This document shows, piece after piece, positions 51,328-60,316 of a stretch of 61,067 nt of DNA. Origin of the DNA: JBPCOI01 sp051000395 (GTDB lineage Bacteria; Actinomycetota; Actinomycetes; Mycobacteriales; Jatrophihabitantaceae); the NCBI GenBank assembly GCA_051000395.1, contig JBPCOI010000017.1, positions 1 to 61,067 of the forward strand, written 5' to 3'. The notes under the pieces are model-generated. The model was not told where the DNA came from. It saw only the letters and a list, made by a program, of their open reading frames with translations, and searched no databases. A program made the position numbers and the translations under genes. Positions within the stretch are counted from its first letter, which is position 1, and each line of letters opens with the position of its first letter.

Positions 51328-52701
51328 ATGACCGTGGGTGCGCCAGCACGCCTGCAGGGGCATGCTCCCGGCGGGAGCATCGCTCCGGCACGGGTGGCGC
51401 CGGGCGTCGCGCTCGCCGTGATCGGCGCCGGCGCCCTGGCCGTGCTCGCCCTGTGGTGGCAGGACACCGCGACGGTGCGCGGCCTGGGTGACTGGCTGAC
51501 CAACGCGGGCCGCATCACCGGCCTGCTGGCCGGCTACGCCGTGGTCGTGCTGCTCGCGTTGATGGCGCGCATGCCCGCACTCGAACGCGGTGTCGGGACG
51601 GACCGCCTGGCGCGCTGGCACGCGATGGGCGGTCGCTACACCGTGTCCCTGGCGGTGGCCCACACGGTGCTGATCATCTGGGGCTACGCGGTCAGCGCGC
51701 ACACCGGGCTGATCGCTCAGAGCGTGACGCTCGTGACGTCCTACCCGGACGTCCTCATGGCGACGGTGGCGCTCGGGCTGCTCGTCGGCGTCGGCGTCGC
51801 GTCCGCCCGCGCAGCACGCCGGCGGCTGCAGTACGAGACCTGGCACGCGATCCACCTCTACACCTACCTGGCGATCGCGCTTGCCTTCAGCCACCAGTTC
51901 TCGACCGGTGCCGATTTCCGCTTCGACGCGCGGACGCGCTGGCTGTGGTCGGCGATGTACGTGCTCGTCGCCGCGCTGCTGCTCTGGTACCGGTTCCTGA
52001 CGCCGTTGCGGGCCGCGCTGCGGCACCGGTTGCAGGTGGTCGGGGTACGTCCGGAGAGCGCGGACGTCGTGTCGGTCTACGTCGCGGGCCGGCACCTGGA
52101 CGAGCTGCGCGCAGAACCGGGCCAGTTCTTCCGGTGGCGCTTTCTCACGCGCGAGCTGTGGTGGGCGGCGAATCCGTACTCGCTGTCCGAGCCGCCGCGG
52201 GCCGACCTGCTGCGCCTTACGGCCAAGGTGCGCGGGGGCCACAGTGCCGCGTTGCGGCAGCTGCGGCCGGGCACGAAGGTGATCGCCGAGGGCCCGTCGG
52301 GATCGTTCACCGCCGCGCACCGCCGTAACCGCAAGGTGCTGCTGCTGGCCGGCGGGGTCGGCATCACTCCGCTGCGCACGCTGTTCGAGACGCTGCCCGG
52401 CGCGCCGGGCGACGTCACCCTGCTGTACCGGGCGAATGCCGCCGACGACCTTGTGCTGCGTGCGGAGCTGGACCGCATCGCCGAGCAGCGCGGCGCGCGG
52501 GTGCACTACTTGCTCGGGGCGCCGCGGCGCGGGGCCGCCGATCACCTCTCCGCGCAACGGCTGCAACGGCTCGTCCCGGGGCTGAGCAGCCATGACGTGT
52601 TCCTGTGCGGGCCCGAACCGATGATGGACGTCGCCCGGGCCGCGTTGCAGCAGGCGGGCGTCCCTCGCCGCCACATCCACCACGAATCCTTCACCCTCTG
52701 A
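51328..52701 (+). CDS. Ferric-reductase-like transmembrane flavoprotein
   Basis: A 457-residue protein: six membrane helices with heme-ligand histidines (RWHAMGGRYTVSLAVAHTVL; TWHAIHLYTYLAIALAFSHQ), then a ferredoxin-NADP-reductase module with NPYSLSEPP (FAD), LLLAGGVGITPLRTLFETL (NAD(P)) and VFLCGPEPMMD. It would move electrons from cytosolic NAD(P)H through FAD and heme across the membrane. First gene of a four-gene operon with FMN-binding and ApbE proteins. Confidence 0.88.
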   Translation: MTVGAPARLQGHAPGGSIAPARVAPGVALAVIGAGALAVLALWWQDTATVRGLGDWLTNAGRITGLLAGYAVVVLLALMARMPALERGVGTDRLARWHAMGGRYTVSLAVAHTVLIIWGYAVSAHTGLIAQSVTLVTSYPDVLMATVALGLLVGVGVASARAARRRLQYETWHAIHLYTYLAIALAFSHQFSTGADFRFDARTRWLWSAMYVLVAALLLWYRFLTPLRAALRHRLQVVGVRPESADVVSVYVAGRHLDELRAEPGQFFRWRFLTRELWWAANPYSLSEPPRADLLRLTAKVRGGHSAALRQLRPGTKVIAEGPSGSFTAAHRRNRKVLLLAGGVGITPLRTLFETLPGAPGDVTLLYRANAADDLVLRAELDRIAEQRGARVHYLLGAPRRGAADHLSAQRLQRLVPGLSSHDVFLCGPEPMMDVARAALQQAGVPRRHIHHESFTL

Positions 52702-52712
52702 GGTAAAAGCCA

Positions 52713-53210
52713 GTGAAACGTGTCCTGTTCTCGATCATCGGTACCGTGCTCGGCCTGGTCGCTCTGCTCAGCTTCAAGTCGCACGGCTCCGCCGTCGGCT
52801 CGGCGAACGGGTTGCCGTCGGCCGCGCTGCCGGCGGGCGGCACGAGTACGAGCGCGCCGCGCTCGCCTGCCTCGAGCAGCGCGCCGCCGGCCGGCCCGAG
52901 CTCGTCGGCACCGGCCACCGCGAGGACGGCGTCGCGCACCGTCATGGGTGACGCGATCCAGACTCCCTACGGCGTCGTACAGGTCAAGGTCACCCTTTCC
53001 GGTTCGCGGATCACGAACGTCGGCTTCGCGCAGCTGAGCGCGAACGACGGAACCTCGCAGCAGATCAACAGTGCTGCCGCGCCGATCCTGCTGCAGCAGA
53101 CCCTCAGCGCGCAGCGTGCCAACATCGACGGCGTCTCCGGCGCAAGTTACACCAGCCACGGCTACGAGCAGTCCCTGCAGAGCGCGCTGGACAAGGCCGG
53201 AGTGCACTGA
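52713..53210 (+). CDS. Exported FMN-binding domain protein
   Basis: A 165-residue protein with an N-terminal membrane anchor (VLFSIIGTVLGLVALLSF), a Ser/Ala/Pro linker and an FMN_bind domain: GVVQVKVTLSGSRITNVGFA and the flavinylation motif DGVSGASYTS. ApbE attaches FMN through phosphate to the final residue of such motifs, usually Thr; here it is Ser. The apbE gene follows two bases later. The domain would be outside the membrane and accept electrons from the preceding protein. Confidence 0.87.
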   Translation: MKRVLFSIIGTVLGLVALLSFKSHGSAVGSANGLPSAALPAGGTSTSAPRSPASSSAPPAGPSSSAPATARTASRTVMGDAIQTPYGVVQVKVTLSGSRITNVGFAQLSANDGTSQQINSAAAPILLQQTLSAQRANIDGVSGASYTSHGYEQSLQSALDKAGVH

Positions 53211-53211
53211 G

Positions 53212-53985
53212 GTGAGCACGCAGCTCGCGAGCCGGCGCCGCGTCGAGCACTGCATGGGCACCGTGTTCTCCTTCGACGTGCGCGCGCCGGGAGTCGAGGA
53301 GCCGGCGCTGGACGAGGCGGTGCGCTGGCTGCATCAGGTGGACGAGACGTTCTCGACCTATCGCGGCAACAGTGAGATCAGCCGCCTGGCCCGCGGCGAA
53401 CTCGCCGGCGAGTCCTGCTCGCCGCAGGTGCGCGCGGTGCTCGCGCGTTGCGAGGAACTGCGTCGCGACACCGGCGGGTACTTCTCCGCGCGTCCGGCCG
53501 GCACGCTGGACCCGTCCGGCTACGTCAAGGGCTGGGCCATCGAGCGGGCCAGCGACATCCTGCTCGCGGCCGGCTCGCGCAACCACTGCGTCAACGGCGG
53601 CGGGGACGTGCAGTGCGTCGGACAGAGCGCCCCCGGGCGGTCCTGGCGAATCGGCATCGCCCACCCGCACCGTCGCGACGAGCTTGCCGGCGTGGTCGCC
53701 GGCGCACCGGACGCGGCCGAGTTGGCGGTAGCCACGTCCGGCAGCGTCGAGCGCGGGTGCCATGTGCTCGACCCGCACACCGGGCGCGGCGTGGACGGGC
53801 TCGCGAGCGTGACCGTGGTCGGTGCGCGCCTCGCCGATGCCGACGCCTACGCCACCGCCGCGTTCGCGATGGGCCCCGCGGCTCGTGCGTGGCTCGAGCG
53901 GCTACCGGGGTACTGGGGGTTCGGCGTCCGTCCGGACGGGTCCACCTGGACGACGACCGGGTGGGGCCGCGCCGATGACGACTGA
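53212..53985 (+). CDS. apbE: FAD:protein FMN transferase
   Basis: A 257-residue ApbE. HCMGTVFSFDVRAP, DETFSTYRGNSEISRLARGE, NGGGDVQCVG and AVATSGSVERG are the family motifs. It transfers FMN from FAD onto the Ser/Thr of the neighbouring FMN-binding protein. It is shorter than typical lipoprotein ApbEs and has no signal peptide, which is common in actinobacteria. Its end overlaps the next gene by 11 bases. Confidence 0.9.
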   Translation: MSTQLASRRRVEHCMGTVFSFDVRAPGVEEPALDEAVRWLHQVDETFSTYRGNSEISRLARGELAGESCSPQVRAVLARCEELRRDTGGYFSARPAGTLDPSGYVKGWAIERASDILLAAGSRNHCVNGGGDVQCVGQSAPGRSWRIGIAHPHRRDELAGVVAGAPDAAELAVATSGSVERGCHVLDPHTGRGVDGLASVTVVGARLADADAYATAAFAMGPAARAWLERLPGYWGFGVRPDGSTWTTTGWGRADDD

Positions 53986-54643
53986 CACGGCGGCATCGGC
54001 GACTGGTAGCGCTGCGCGTCTGCGGCACGAGGCCGGGGTCGAGGGAAACGCGCGGCTGAGCGCGAGCAACGGCCTGCTGCTCGTCGGACTGCTCGCCGTC
54101 GAGGGGTTCACCGTCCTGAGCGTCCGTCAGATGATCACCCTGCATGTGTACCTGGGGATCGTGCTGATCGGTCCGGTGCTGCTCAAGACGGCCAGCACGA
54201 TCTACCGCTTCGCCCGCTACTACGGCGGCGTCGAGGCCTACCGCCGCAAGGGTCCGCCGCATCCGCTGCTGCGGCTGCTCGGACCGCTCGTCATCCTCAG
54301 CAGCCTCGCGCTGCTCGGCACCGGCGTGGCGCTGATCGTGGCCGGTCCGGCGCGCTCCAACCTGCTGCTGACCCTGCACCAGGCGAGCTTCATCGGCTGG
54401 GTGGCGCTGATGACGGTGCACGTGCTCGGCCACGTCCGCTCCGCCGCTCGCGAGTCGTGGCGCGATGTTCGGCCCCGGCGAGGAGACCTGGCCTCTCGGC
54501 GCCGCGCGGTGCGCGCGGCGCTCGTCGTCGCCGCCCTCGTGGCCGGAGTGGGCGCTGCGACCGCGCTGATGCCCTCGGCGAGCGCGTGGACGAGCGGACA
54601 TCTCCGCGTCCAGCAGCACGAGCACCGCGGCGGCAACGGATGA
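53975..54643 (+). CDS. Cytochrome b-like four-helix membrane protein
   Basis: A 222-residue protein with four or five membrane helices; histidines occur inside helices (QMITLHVYLGIVLIGPVLLK; LLTLHQASFIGWVALMTVHV; LGHVRS), a pattern suggesting heme b ligation. A hydrophobic C-terminal segment (ALVVAALVAGVGAATALM) follows. I recognise no named family. It overlaps apbE, so it is part of the flavin electron-transfer operon and may couple it to the quinone pool (inference). Confidence 0.7.
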   Translation: MTTDTAASATGSAARLRHEAGVEGNARLSASNGLLLVGLLAVEGFTVLSVRQMITLHVYLGIVLIGPVLLKTASTIYRFARYYGGVEAYRRKGPPHPLLRLLGPLVILSSLALLGTGVALIVAGPARSNLLLTLHQASFIGWVALMTVHVLGHVRSAARESWRDVRPRRGDLASRRRAVRAALVVAALVAGVGAATALMPSASAWTSGHLRVQQHEHRGGNG

Positions 54644-54776
54644 GCACCCGACTGCGCGCCGCGCCGCCGTCGACGTGCCCCGTCATGGTCGCGGGCGCGC
54701 AACCCGTCGCACCTGTGGGGACGCGCCCCGCGGTTAGGATCAGCTGATCCGACCGCGCAGACGGGGGCCCGCAGCG

Positions 54777-55688
54777 TTGAGTCACGACCACCATTCGCAC
54801 GGCCTCGACGCCGCCGCGGACCGCCGCTACCTGCAGATCACGCTCACGCTGCTGGGCCTGTTCCTCGTCTCCGAGGTCCTCGTCGCGGTGCTGGCCGGAT
54901 CGCTGGCCCTGCTCTCCGACGCCGGGCACATGCTCTCCGACGTCGGCGCCATCGCGGGATCGCTGTGGGCGATCCACCTCGCGGCACGGCCCGCGGCCGG
55001 GGGCTGGACCTTCGGCTGGAAGCGCGCGGAGATCCTCTCCGCCGCAGCCAACGGCATCACCCTGCTCGTCGTGTCCGGTGTGGTGACGGTGGAGGCGATC
55101 CGCCGCCTGATCCACCCGCCAGCCGTCCAGGGCGTGCCGGTGCTCGTGGTGGCCCTCGTGGGTGTCGCGGTGAACGTCGCCGCGGCGTGGGTGCTGGCCA
55201 AGGCCAATCGGTCCAGCCTCAACGTCGAGGGCGCCTACCGCCACATCCTCACCGATCTCTACGGCTTCGTTGCCACCGTCGTCGCCGGGATCGTCATCCT
55301 CGCCACCGGTTTCACCCGGGCCGACTCGATCGCCTCGCTCGTCGTCGTCGCGCTGATGCTGCGCGCCGCCTGGGGCCTGCTCAAGGGCTCCGGGCGGGTG
55401 CTGCTCGAGGCGGCGCCCGAGGCGATGGACCTCGACCAGATCCGCTCGCACCTGCTGGGCTCGGCGCACGTGCACGACGTGCACGACCTGCACGTCTGGA
55501 CGGTCACCTCCAACCTGCCGACGCTCTCCGCCCACGTCGTCATCGACGACGCCTGCTTCACCGACGGCCACGCACCGCGCCTGCTCGATGATCTGCAGGC
55601 CTGCCTGATCGGGCACTTCGACGTCGAACACAGCACGTTCCAGCTCGAGCCCGCCGGCCACGCAGCCCACGAGACCGGGACGCACTGA
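54777..55688 (+). CDS. Cation diffusion facilitator (CzcD/ZnT type)
   Basis: A 303-residue metal/proton antiporter with six helices. The metal-site motifs are LLSDAGHMLSDVGA (helix 2) and HILTDLYGFVATV (helix 5); the His-rich N-terminus (DHHSHG) and the cytoplasmic domain with VHDVHDLHVWTV are typical of zinc efflux CDFs. It appears to start at TTG 54777, since no ATG or GTG fits better. It exports Zn2+ or Co2+. Confidence 0.9.
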   Translation: MSHDHHSHGLDAAADRRYLQITLTLLGLFLVSEVLVAVLAGSLALLSDAGHMLSDVGAIAGSLWAIHLAARPAAGGWTFGWKRAEILSAAANGITLLVVSGVVTVEAIRRLIHPPAVQGVPVLVVALVGVAVNVAAAWVLAKANRSSLNVEGAYRHILTDLYGFVATVVAGIVILATGFTRADSIASLVVVALMLRAAWGLLKGSGRVLLEAAPEAMDLDQIRSHLLGSAHVHDVHDLHVWTVTSNLPTLSAHVVIDDACFTDGHAPRLLDDLQACLIGHFDVEHSTFQLEPAGHAAHETGTH

Positions 55689-55750
55689 GCCGCGCCGCCG
55701 CAAGCAGGCGAGCGAAGTGAGGGTACGCTGAGGCGGCCGCTGAGAGTGTG

Positions 55751-55823
<73 letters not shown>

Positions 55824-56021
55824 CGTCCGGACGGGACAGACATTCGGCCCACCGAAGCGGGCCGGATGACGACTCTAGCACGCAGCCGCCGTTGGGAATC
55901 GGGCCGCGGCGAGGGTTCGGTGCCACCTTTCCGGCGTCATGCGCCGGGCGCCCAGCTGAGGCTTCGGTTTGGTGCCGTCGCCGGCGGGGTACCTGTCCGC
56001 GAGAGCGCGATGGAGGTTTCG

Positions 56022-56414
56022 ATGCACCTGTTCCGTCCGGGAATGACGGCCTACGCACACTGCGATCTGCCCTGCGGCGTCTACGACCCGGCGCAGGCGC
56101 GCATCGAGGCCGAGTCGGTCAAGGCGATCATGGAGAAGTACCAGGACAATGACGATCCGGTCTTTCGCACGCGCGCCGTCATCATCAAGGAGCAGCGAGC
56201 CGAACTCGTGAAGCACCACCTGTGGGTGCTGTGGACGGACTACTTCACCCCGGATCACTTCGAGCGCTTCCCGCAGCTACATCCGCTGTTCAACGCCGCG
56301 ACCAAGGCTGCCGGCGCCGCCGGCGCCAAGGGCGAGCTCGACCCGGCGACGGGCCAGGAACTGCTCGACCTCATCGGCGAGATCGAGACGATCTTCTGGC
56401 AGACCAAGGTCTGA
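56022..56414 (+). CDS. sodN: Nickel superoxide dismutase
   Basis: A 130-residue Ni-SOD precursor. The nickel hook HCDLPCGVYDPAQARIEAES begins at residue 13 (H13, C14, C18), so a 12-residue leader MHLFRPGMTAYA must be cut off to expose the His amino group. ATG 56022 is chosen because GGAGG sits five bases upstream; an in-frame ATG at 56010 is the alternative. The C-terminal FWQTKV is typical. The maturation peptidase gene sodX/sodA-like, usually adjacent, is not present here. The gene is about 200 bases from the tRNA, in opposite orientation. Confidence 0.95.
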   Translation: MHLFRPGMTAYAHCDLPCGVYDPAQARIEAESVKAIMEKYQDNDDPVFRTRAVIIKEQRAELVKHHLWVLWTDYFTPDHFERFPQLHPLFNAATKAAGAAGAKGELDPATGQELLDLIGEIETIFWQTKV

Positions 56415-56440
56415 CGGACCACACGAGCAAGGGAGTACAC

Positions 56441-56902
56441 ATGTTCGCCAACCTGCTGCGCGGGGCGGCTGCCGGCGCCGCCGGCACCACCGCCCTCAAC
56501 GCCGTCACCTACCTCGACATGGCGGTGCGCGCGCGTCCGGCGAGCAGCACTCCGCAGCAGGCGGTTGCCACCATCGCCGAGAAGTCCGGGATCGAGATCC
56601 CCGGCGACGGCGAGACCCGCGACAACCGGCTCGAAGGGCTCGGCCCGCTGAGCGGAATCGCGACCGGGGTCGGCATCGGCGTCGCCGCGGGCCTGCTGCG
56701 CCCGCTGGTCGCCCGGTTGCCCGCCGTGGTGGGCGCGACGCTGCTCGGGGCGGCCGCGATGACCGGCTCGGATGTGCCGCTGACGAAGCTCGGGCTGACG
56801 GACCCGTCGAAGTGGTCCTCGGTCGACTGGCTCAGCGACGCCGTGCCGCACCTCGCGTACGGCGCCGTCACGTACGCCGTGCTGCGGGACTCGGCTCGGT
56901 GA
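56441..56902 (+). CDS. Gly/Ala-rich membrane protein
   Basis: A 153-residue protein. The N-terminus FANLLRGAAAGAAGTTALNA and central GIATGVGIGVAAGLLRPLVA plus VGATLLGAAAMTGSDVPL look membrane-embedded, and a soluble middle holds IAEKSGIEIPGDGETRDNRL. Similar proteins are found in actinobacteria without assigned function. GGGAG precedes the ATG. It follows sodN by 26 bases, but is not a known Ni-SOD maturation factor. Confidence 0.7.
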   Translation: MFANLLRGAAAGAAGTTALNAVTYLDMAVRARPASSTPQQAVATIAEKSGIEIPGDGETRDNRLEGLGPLSGIATGVGIGVAAGLLRPLVARLPAVVGATLLGAAAMTGSDVPLTKLGLTDPSKWSSVDWLSDAVPHLAYGAVTYAVLRDSAR

Positions 56903-56927
56903 ACGGCACGCCGCCACGCGCGGCTAC

Positions 56928-57914
56928 GTGAGCGAAGCGGAGGAGCACGGCAAGGGCGAGCGCAGCCTGACGGTCCTGCTCGCGCTGGGTGCCAACGTGG
57001 CCGTCGGCGCCCTGAAGCTGGCGGCCGGCCTGCTGACCGGCTCGGCCGCCCTGCTGTCCGAGGCCGCGCACTCCGGCGGCGACTGCATGACCGAGGTGCT
57101 GCTGCTCGTCGCGCTGCGCCGATCGGATCGCCCGGCCGACCGCCGGCACCCGTTCGGCTACGGCAAGGAGCGCTACTTCTGGTCCCTGCTCGCGGCTGTC
57201 GCCATCTTCGTCTCCGGTGCCGCGTTCTCCTTCTACGAAGGACTACACACCATCCTCGGCGCGGCCGAGCCCACCGGCCGGCTGTGGATCAACTACCCGG
57301 TGCTCGCGCTGGCCGCGGTGTTCGAGGGCATCTCCTTCCGGCAGGCCGCACGCCAGGTGCGGGCGCAGTCGCGCCGGCGCCGGGTGTCGGTGCGCGACCT
57401 GTTCCGCGATCCGGAGGACCCGACCGTCAACAGCGTCGCCCTCGAGGACTCCGCCGCGCTCGTTGGCCTGCTGATCGCGGCGCTCGGTGTCGGCCTGCAC
57501 CAGGCGACCGGGTCCGGGATCTGGGACGGGGCCGCCTCGCTCGCGATCAGCCTGTTGTTGCTGGGCGTTGCCTTCGTCCTGGCCCGCGCGTGTGAGTCGC
57601 TGCTGATCGGCAAGCAGGCCGACCCGCGCCTGCTGCGGGCGATCGAGAAGCACCTGGAGGACGAGCCGGAGATCGAGTACGTCGTCGACCTGTTGAGCAT
57701 GCTGACCGGCAGCGGCCGGATCCTGCTCTGCGTACGGGCCGACTTCCTTGACTCGGTGAGTTCCGGTGATCTCGAACAGGCGTGCCTGCGCGTCGATCGG
57801 GACCTGCGCGAGCACTTCCCGGAACTCGACGAGATCTTCATCCAGCCCGCATCGCGCGACGACCCGCGCATGCGCGAGCGGGTCCGTCGCCGTTACGGCA
57901 GTCCGCTGGCCTGA
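56928..57914 (+). CDS. Cation diffusion facilitator family transporter
   Basis: A 328-residue CDF protein of the group that includes SLC30A9-like transporters. The helix-2 motif is LLSEAAHSGGDCMTEVLLL and the helix-5 segment VALEDSAALVGLLIAALG, with RHPFGYGKERYFWSLLAA after helix 2. The Asp pattern (SEAAHS/EDSAA) differs from the zinc exporter at 54777, so the two probably move different metals. Starts with GTG 25 bases after the preceding gene. Confidence 0.87.
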   Translation: MSEAEEHGKGERSLTVLLALGANVAVGALKLAAGLLTGSAALLSEAAHSGGDCMTEVLLLVALRRSDRPADRRHPFGYGKERYFWSLLAAVAIFVSGAAFSFYEGLHTILGAAEPTGRLWINYPVLALAAVFEGISFRQAARQVRAQSRRRRVSVRDLFRDPEDPTVNSVALEDSAALVGLLIAALGVGLHQATGSGIWDGAASLAISLLLLGVAFVLARACESLLIGKQADPRLLRAIEKHLEDEPEIEYVVDLLSMLTGSGRILLCVRADFLDSVSSGDLEQACLRVDRDLREHFPELDEIFIQPASRDDPRMRERVRRRYGSPLA

Positions 57915-58077
57915 GGCAAGCGGCACGTGATCGCCGCGCCGGACAGCTCGTTGGCATGATGTGCCCGTGCGCTTCCGCGAACCGGGTTTGCCCGGCGGCA
58001 CGGCGGGGCACACTGTGGTGTGGGCCATCGGAGGTAGCTCGACCGTCCGAGGGCCGCAGCCGACGAGGGAAGCAGAA

Positions 58078-58347
58078 ATGGCGTTGTCCGACTACGAGCG
58101 CCGAGTGCTCGATCAGATCGAATCCGAGTTGACGTCCGCCCGCCGCCAGGGCCGATGGTCGCGGCTGCGGACCGGTGCGCGGCAGTGCTGGAGAACGCTG
58201 CTCATCGTGGTGCTGGGATTGCTCGCCTGCGCTGTCGCGATCGTCTGGGCGCCCACGCCAGCGGCAACCGTCGTGGGCGCTGTTGCCGGGTTCGTCGTCG
58301 GCCTCAGGTTTGAGCGGCACGTCCGCCTGGAGCGGTTGCATCGCTGA
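58078..58347 (+). CDS. DUF3040 membrane protein
   Basis: An 89-residue protein of the actinobacterial DUF3040 family. The N-terminal LSDYERRVLDQIESEL is the signature, followed by two helices (TLLIVVLGLLACAVAIVWA and AATVVGAVAGFVVGLRF). Function unknown. GAGGGAAGCA precedes the ATG. Confidence 0.85.
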   Translation: MALSDYERRVLDQIESELTSARRQGRWSRLRTGARQCWRTLLIVVLGLLACAVAIVWAPTPAATVVGAVAGFVVGLRFERHVRLERLHR

Positions 58348-58394
58348 TCGCAGGCGCGGCTACCTCGCTCAATCGCTCGGGGACCCGAGGTTGC

Positions 58395-59303
58395 TCAGCG
58401 CCCGATGGGATTCGTGCGCAGCGCGCGCGGCTCGTCGCGGCGCACGGTGACCCGGCCTCCCGCGACTCGGACTTCGAGCATCGGCTGCGGGCGGCTGGCC
58501 GGACCGCACTGCACCGACCCGTCGGCCAGGGAGAACGTGCTCTGGTGCCACGGGCAGGTGACGCAACCGTCGGCGAAGCTGCCCTCGTGCAGCGGCCCTC
58601 CGCGGTGCGTGCAGCGATCGGCCAACGCGGTGATCGTGCCCTCGTGACGCACCAGCAACACCGGCACGCCGTCGGCGTCGACGGCGAGCGGGCGGCCCTC
58701 GGGCACCTCCGCGTCGGCGGCGACGTCCGTCCACTCCGCGGGGTAGTGCTGGAAGGCGGTGGTGTCGACCCCGACACCCAAGGCGTACGCGAGGTGGCCG
58801 CCGAGCCAGCCGGCTGTACCGCTGATCGCGAACCCCAGCGCGGCCAGCACGGCGCCCTTGCCGCGGTTGCCCCTACGCCTGGAGCGCCAGCTGCCGATGT
58901 ACATTCCGAGCGCCAGGTCGTTGAGCGCGGCGTGGACGAGGCCCACCCGGCGCTCGCCGCCGGCCGTGGAGAGCCAGTCGTTCGAGCCGGTGACCGCCGC
59001 GGGAATCGCGCCGGCGATGCCCAGGCCGACCAGCCGGCGCGCGGTGTCGGCGTCGCCGCCGGTCGCGTCGAGGTAGCTGGCCGCTGCCCACGAGCCGATC
59101 GGCACGGCCACGAGCAGCGGGTGCAGCGGATGCCCGAGGGGGGTACCGCTGGCGACGTCGCGAACTGGGCCGCGCGGCAGCGCTCGGCCCAGCAGGCCGG
59201 CCAAGACCTCGGCCGGCCGGTCCAGCCCGCTCGCGCGTTCGAGACGGTCGGCGAGGGCGTCGAGGGGACGGGCCAGGGCGGCGAGCATCGGCATGTGCCT
59301 CAC
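58395..59303 (-). CDS. DUF2231-Rieske [2Fe-2S] membrane protein
   Basis: A 302-residue protein: a membrane domain of the DUF2231 type (HPLHPLLVAVPIGSWAAASY and further helices to about residue 180), then a Rieske domain with CTHRGGPLHEG and CPWHQSTFSL, giving the 2-Cys/2-His cluster ligands. The Rieske domain resembles ferredoxin components of dioxygenases rather than cytochrome bc1. Its role is unknown; the membrane part may anchor it to a heme or quinone partner. Convergent with DUF3040. Confidence 0.87.
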   Translation of the reverse strand: MRHMPMLAALARPLDALADRLERASGLDRPAEVLAGLLGRALPRGPVRDVASGTPLGHPLHPLLVAVPIGSWAAASYLDATGGDADTARRLVGLGIAGAIPAAVTGSNDWLSTAGGERRVGLVHAALNDLALGMYIGSWRSRRRGNRGKGAVLAALGFAISGTAGWLGGHLAYALGVGVDTTAFQHYPAEWTDVAADAEVPEGRPLAVDADGVPVLLVRHEGTITALADRCTHRGGPLHEGSFADGCVTCPWHQSTFSLADGSVQCGPASRPQPMLEVRVAGGRVTVRRDEPRALRTNPIGR

Positions 59304-59454
59304 CTACCCGCGTCACCGCGGCCCGAAACCCCGTTCGGGCAGCGGCCCGAAACCCAGCTCGAGCGGCAGACCCAGGCTGTCTGCTTCACGGTTTGCCGAG
59401 CGGGCGCGCCGGGAAGGTAAGGGACCAAGCAACGGCGAAACCGTGGAGGCCGCG

Positions 59455-59976
59455 ATGACCTTGCTGGGTCAGCAGAACGAACCGCAACACGAACCGAAGC
59501 ACGTCCAGCTCCCCCCGCCGTCGGCGCAGGACGCCGCGCTCAGCGAGCAGCTCACGCGAGCCGATCCCGATCACAGCGAGCAGCGGCCGGGCGCCGAGCC
59601 GTCCGTCGGCGAACTCGCCGCGCAGCTCGGCGAGCAGGTTTCGCGGCTGGTTCGCGACGAGCTGGCGCTGGCCCAGGCCGAGGTGAAGCAGCGCGCGAAG
59701 CAGGTGGGCCTGGGCGTCGGCATGTTCGGTGCCGGTGGCCTGTTCGCCTTCTTCGGAGCGTGCTGCGGGGTGGTTGCCGCCGTACTCGGCTTCGCCAATG
59801 TCGTCCAGGCGTGGCTGGCCGCAATCATCGTCGGGGCGCTGCTGTTCGTCGTCGCCGGCCTGACGGTGCTGCCGGGCTGGAAGGGCATCAAGGCCAAGCA
59901 TCCTGATGTGCCGGCCGACACGGTGCAGAACGTCAAGGCGGACGTCGCCGCCGTGAAGCAGGCGATGCACCGGTGA
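59455..59976 (+). CDS. Actinobacterial holin-X family membrane protein
   Basis: A 173-residue protein with a long polar N-terminus, an amphipathic segment (VSRLVRDELALAQAEVKQRA) and two helices (GMFGAGGLFAFFGACCGVVA and VQAWLAAIIVGALLFVVAGL), matching the phage-holin-superfamily/DUF1469 proteins common in actinobacteria. It is not evidence of a prophage. GTGGAGG precedes the ATG. Overlaps the DUF3618 gene by four bases, its usual partner. Confidence 0.83.
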   Translation: MTLLGQQNEPQHEPKHVQLPPPSAQDAALSEQLTRADPDHSEQRPGAEPSVGELAAQLGEQVSRLVRDELALAQAEVKQRAKQVGLGVGMFGAGGLFAFFGACCGVVAAVLGFANVVQAWLAAIIVGALLFVVAGLTVLPGWKGIKAKHPDVPADTVQNVKADVAAVKQAMHR

Positions 59977-60302
59977 GCGACCCGCAGGAGATCCAGAGGG
60001 ATATCGAGCGCACCCGCGCCGAACTCGCCGAAACCGTCGACGCGCTCTCCGCGAAGCTGGACGTCAAGGCGCAGGCGAAGCAGCGCGTGCACGAGGCCGG
60101 CGACACCGCAGGACAGGCCTACCAGCACGCCAAGGCCGCGGCCCCGCCGCAGCTGCAGCAGGCGATCGACAAGGCCGAGCAGGCCGCCCGGCCGTTGCTG
60201 GAGAAGGCGGCACAGGACAAGCAGCGCACTGCGATGATCGCCGCCGGGGCGCTCGTGTTCCTGCTCGTGATGCGGCGCCTGCGCCGGCGGCGCGCGGGCT
60301 GA
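59973..60302 (+). CDS. DUF3618 protein
   Basis: A 109-residue protein. EIQRDIERTRAELAETVDAL is the DUF3618 signature, followed by a charged helical region (coiled coil likely) and one C-terminal membrane helix (TAMIAAGALVFLLVM) ending in an Arg-rich tail. The pair holin-X/DUF3618 occurs widely in actinobacteria; function unknown. GTG start overlaps the previous stop. Confidence 0.85.
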   Translation: MSDPQEIQRDIERTRAELAETVDALSAKLDVKAQAKQRVHEAGDTAGQAYQHAKAAAPPQLQQAIDKAEQAARPLLEKAAQDKQRTAMIAAGALVFLLVMRRLRRRRAG

Positions 60303-60316
60303 GCGGCCGAAGGGGA

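Noticed and set aside
59455..60302. Prophage remnant, because of the holin-like protein
   Set aside because: Holin-X/DUF3618 pairs are ordinary chromosomal genes in actinobacteria, and there are no phage structural or integrase genes nearby.
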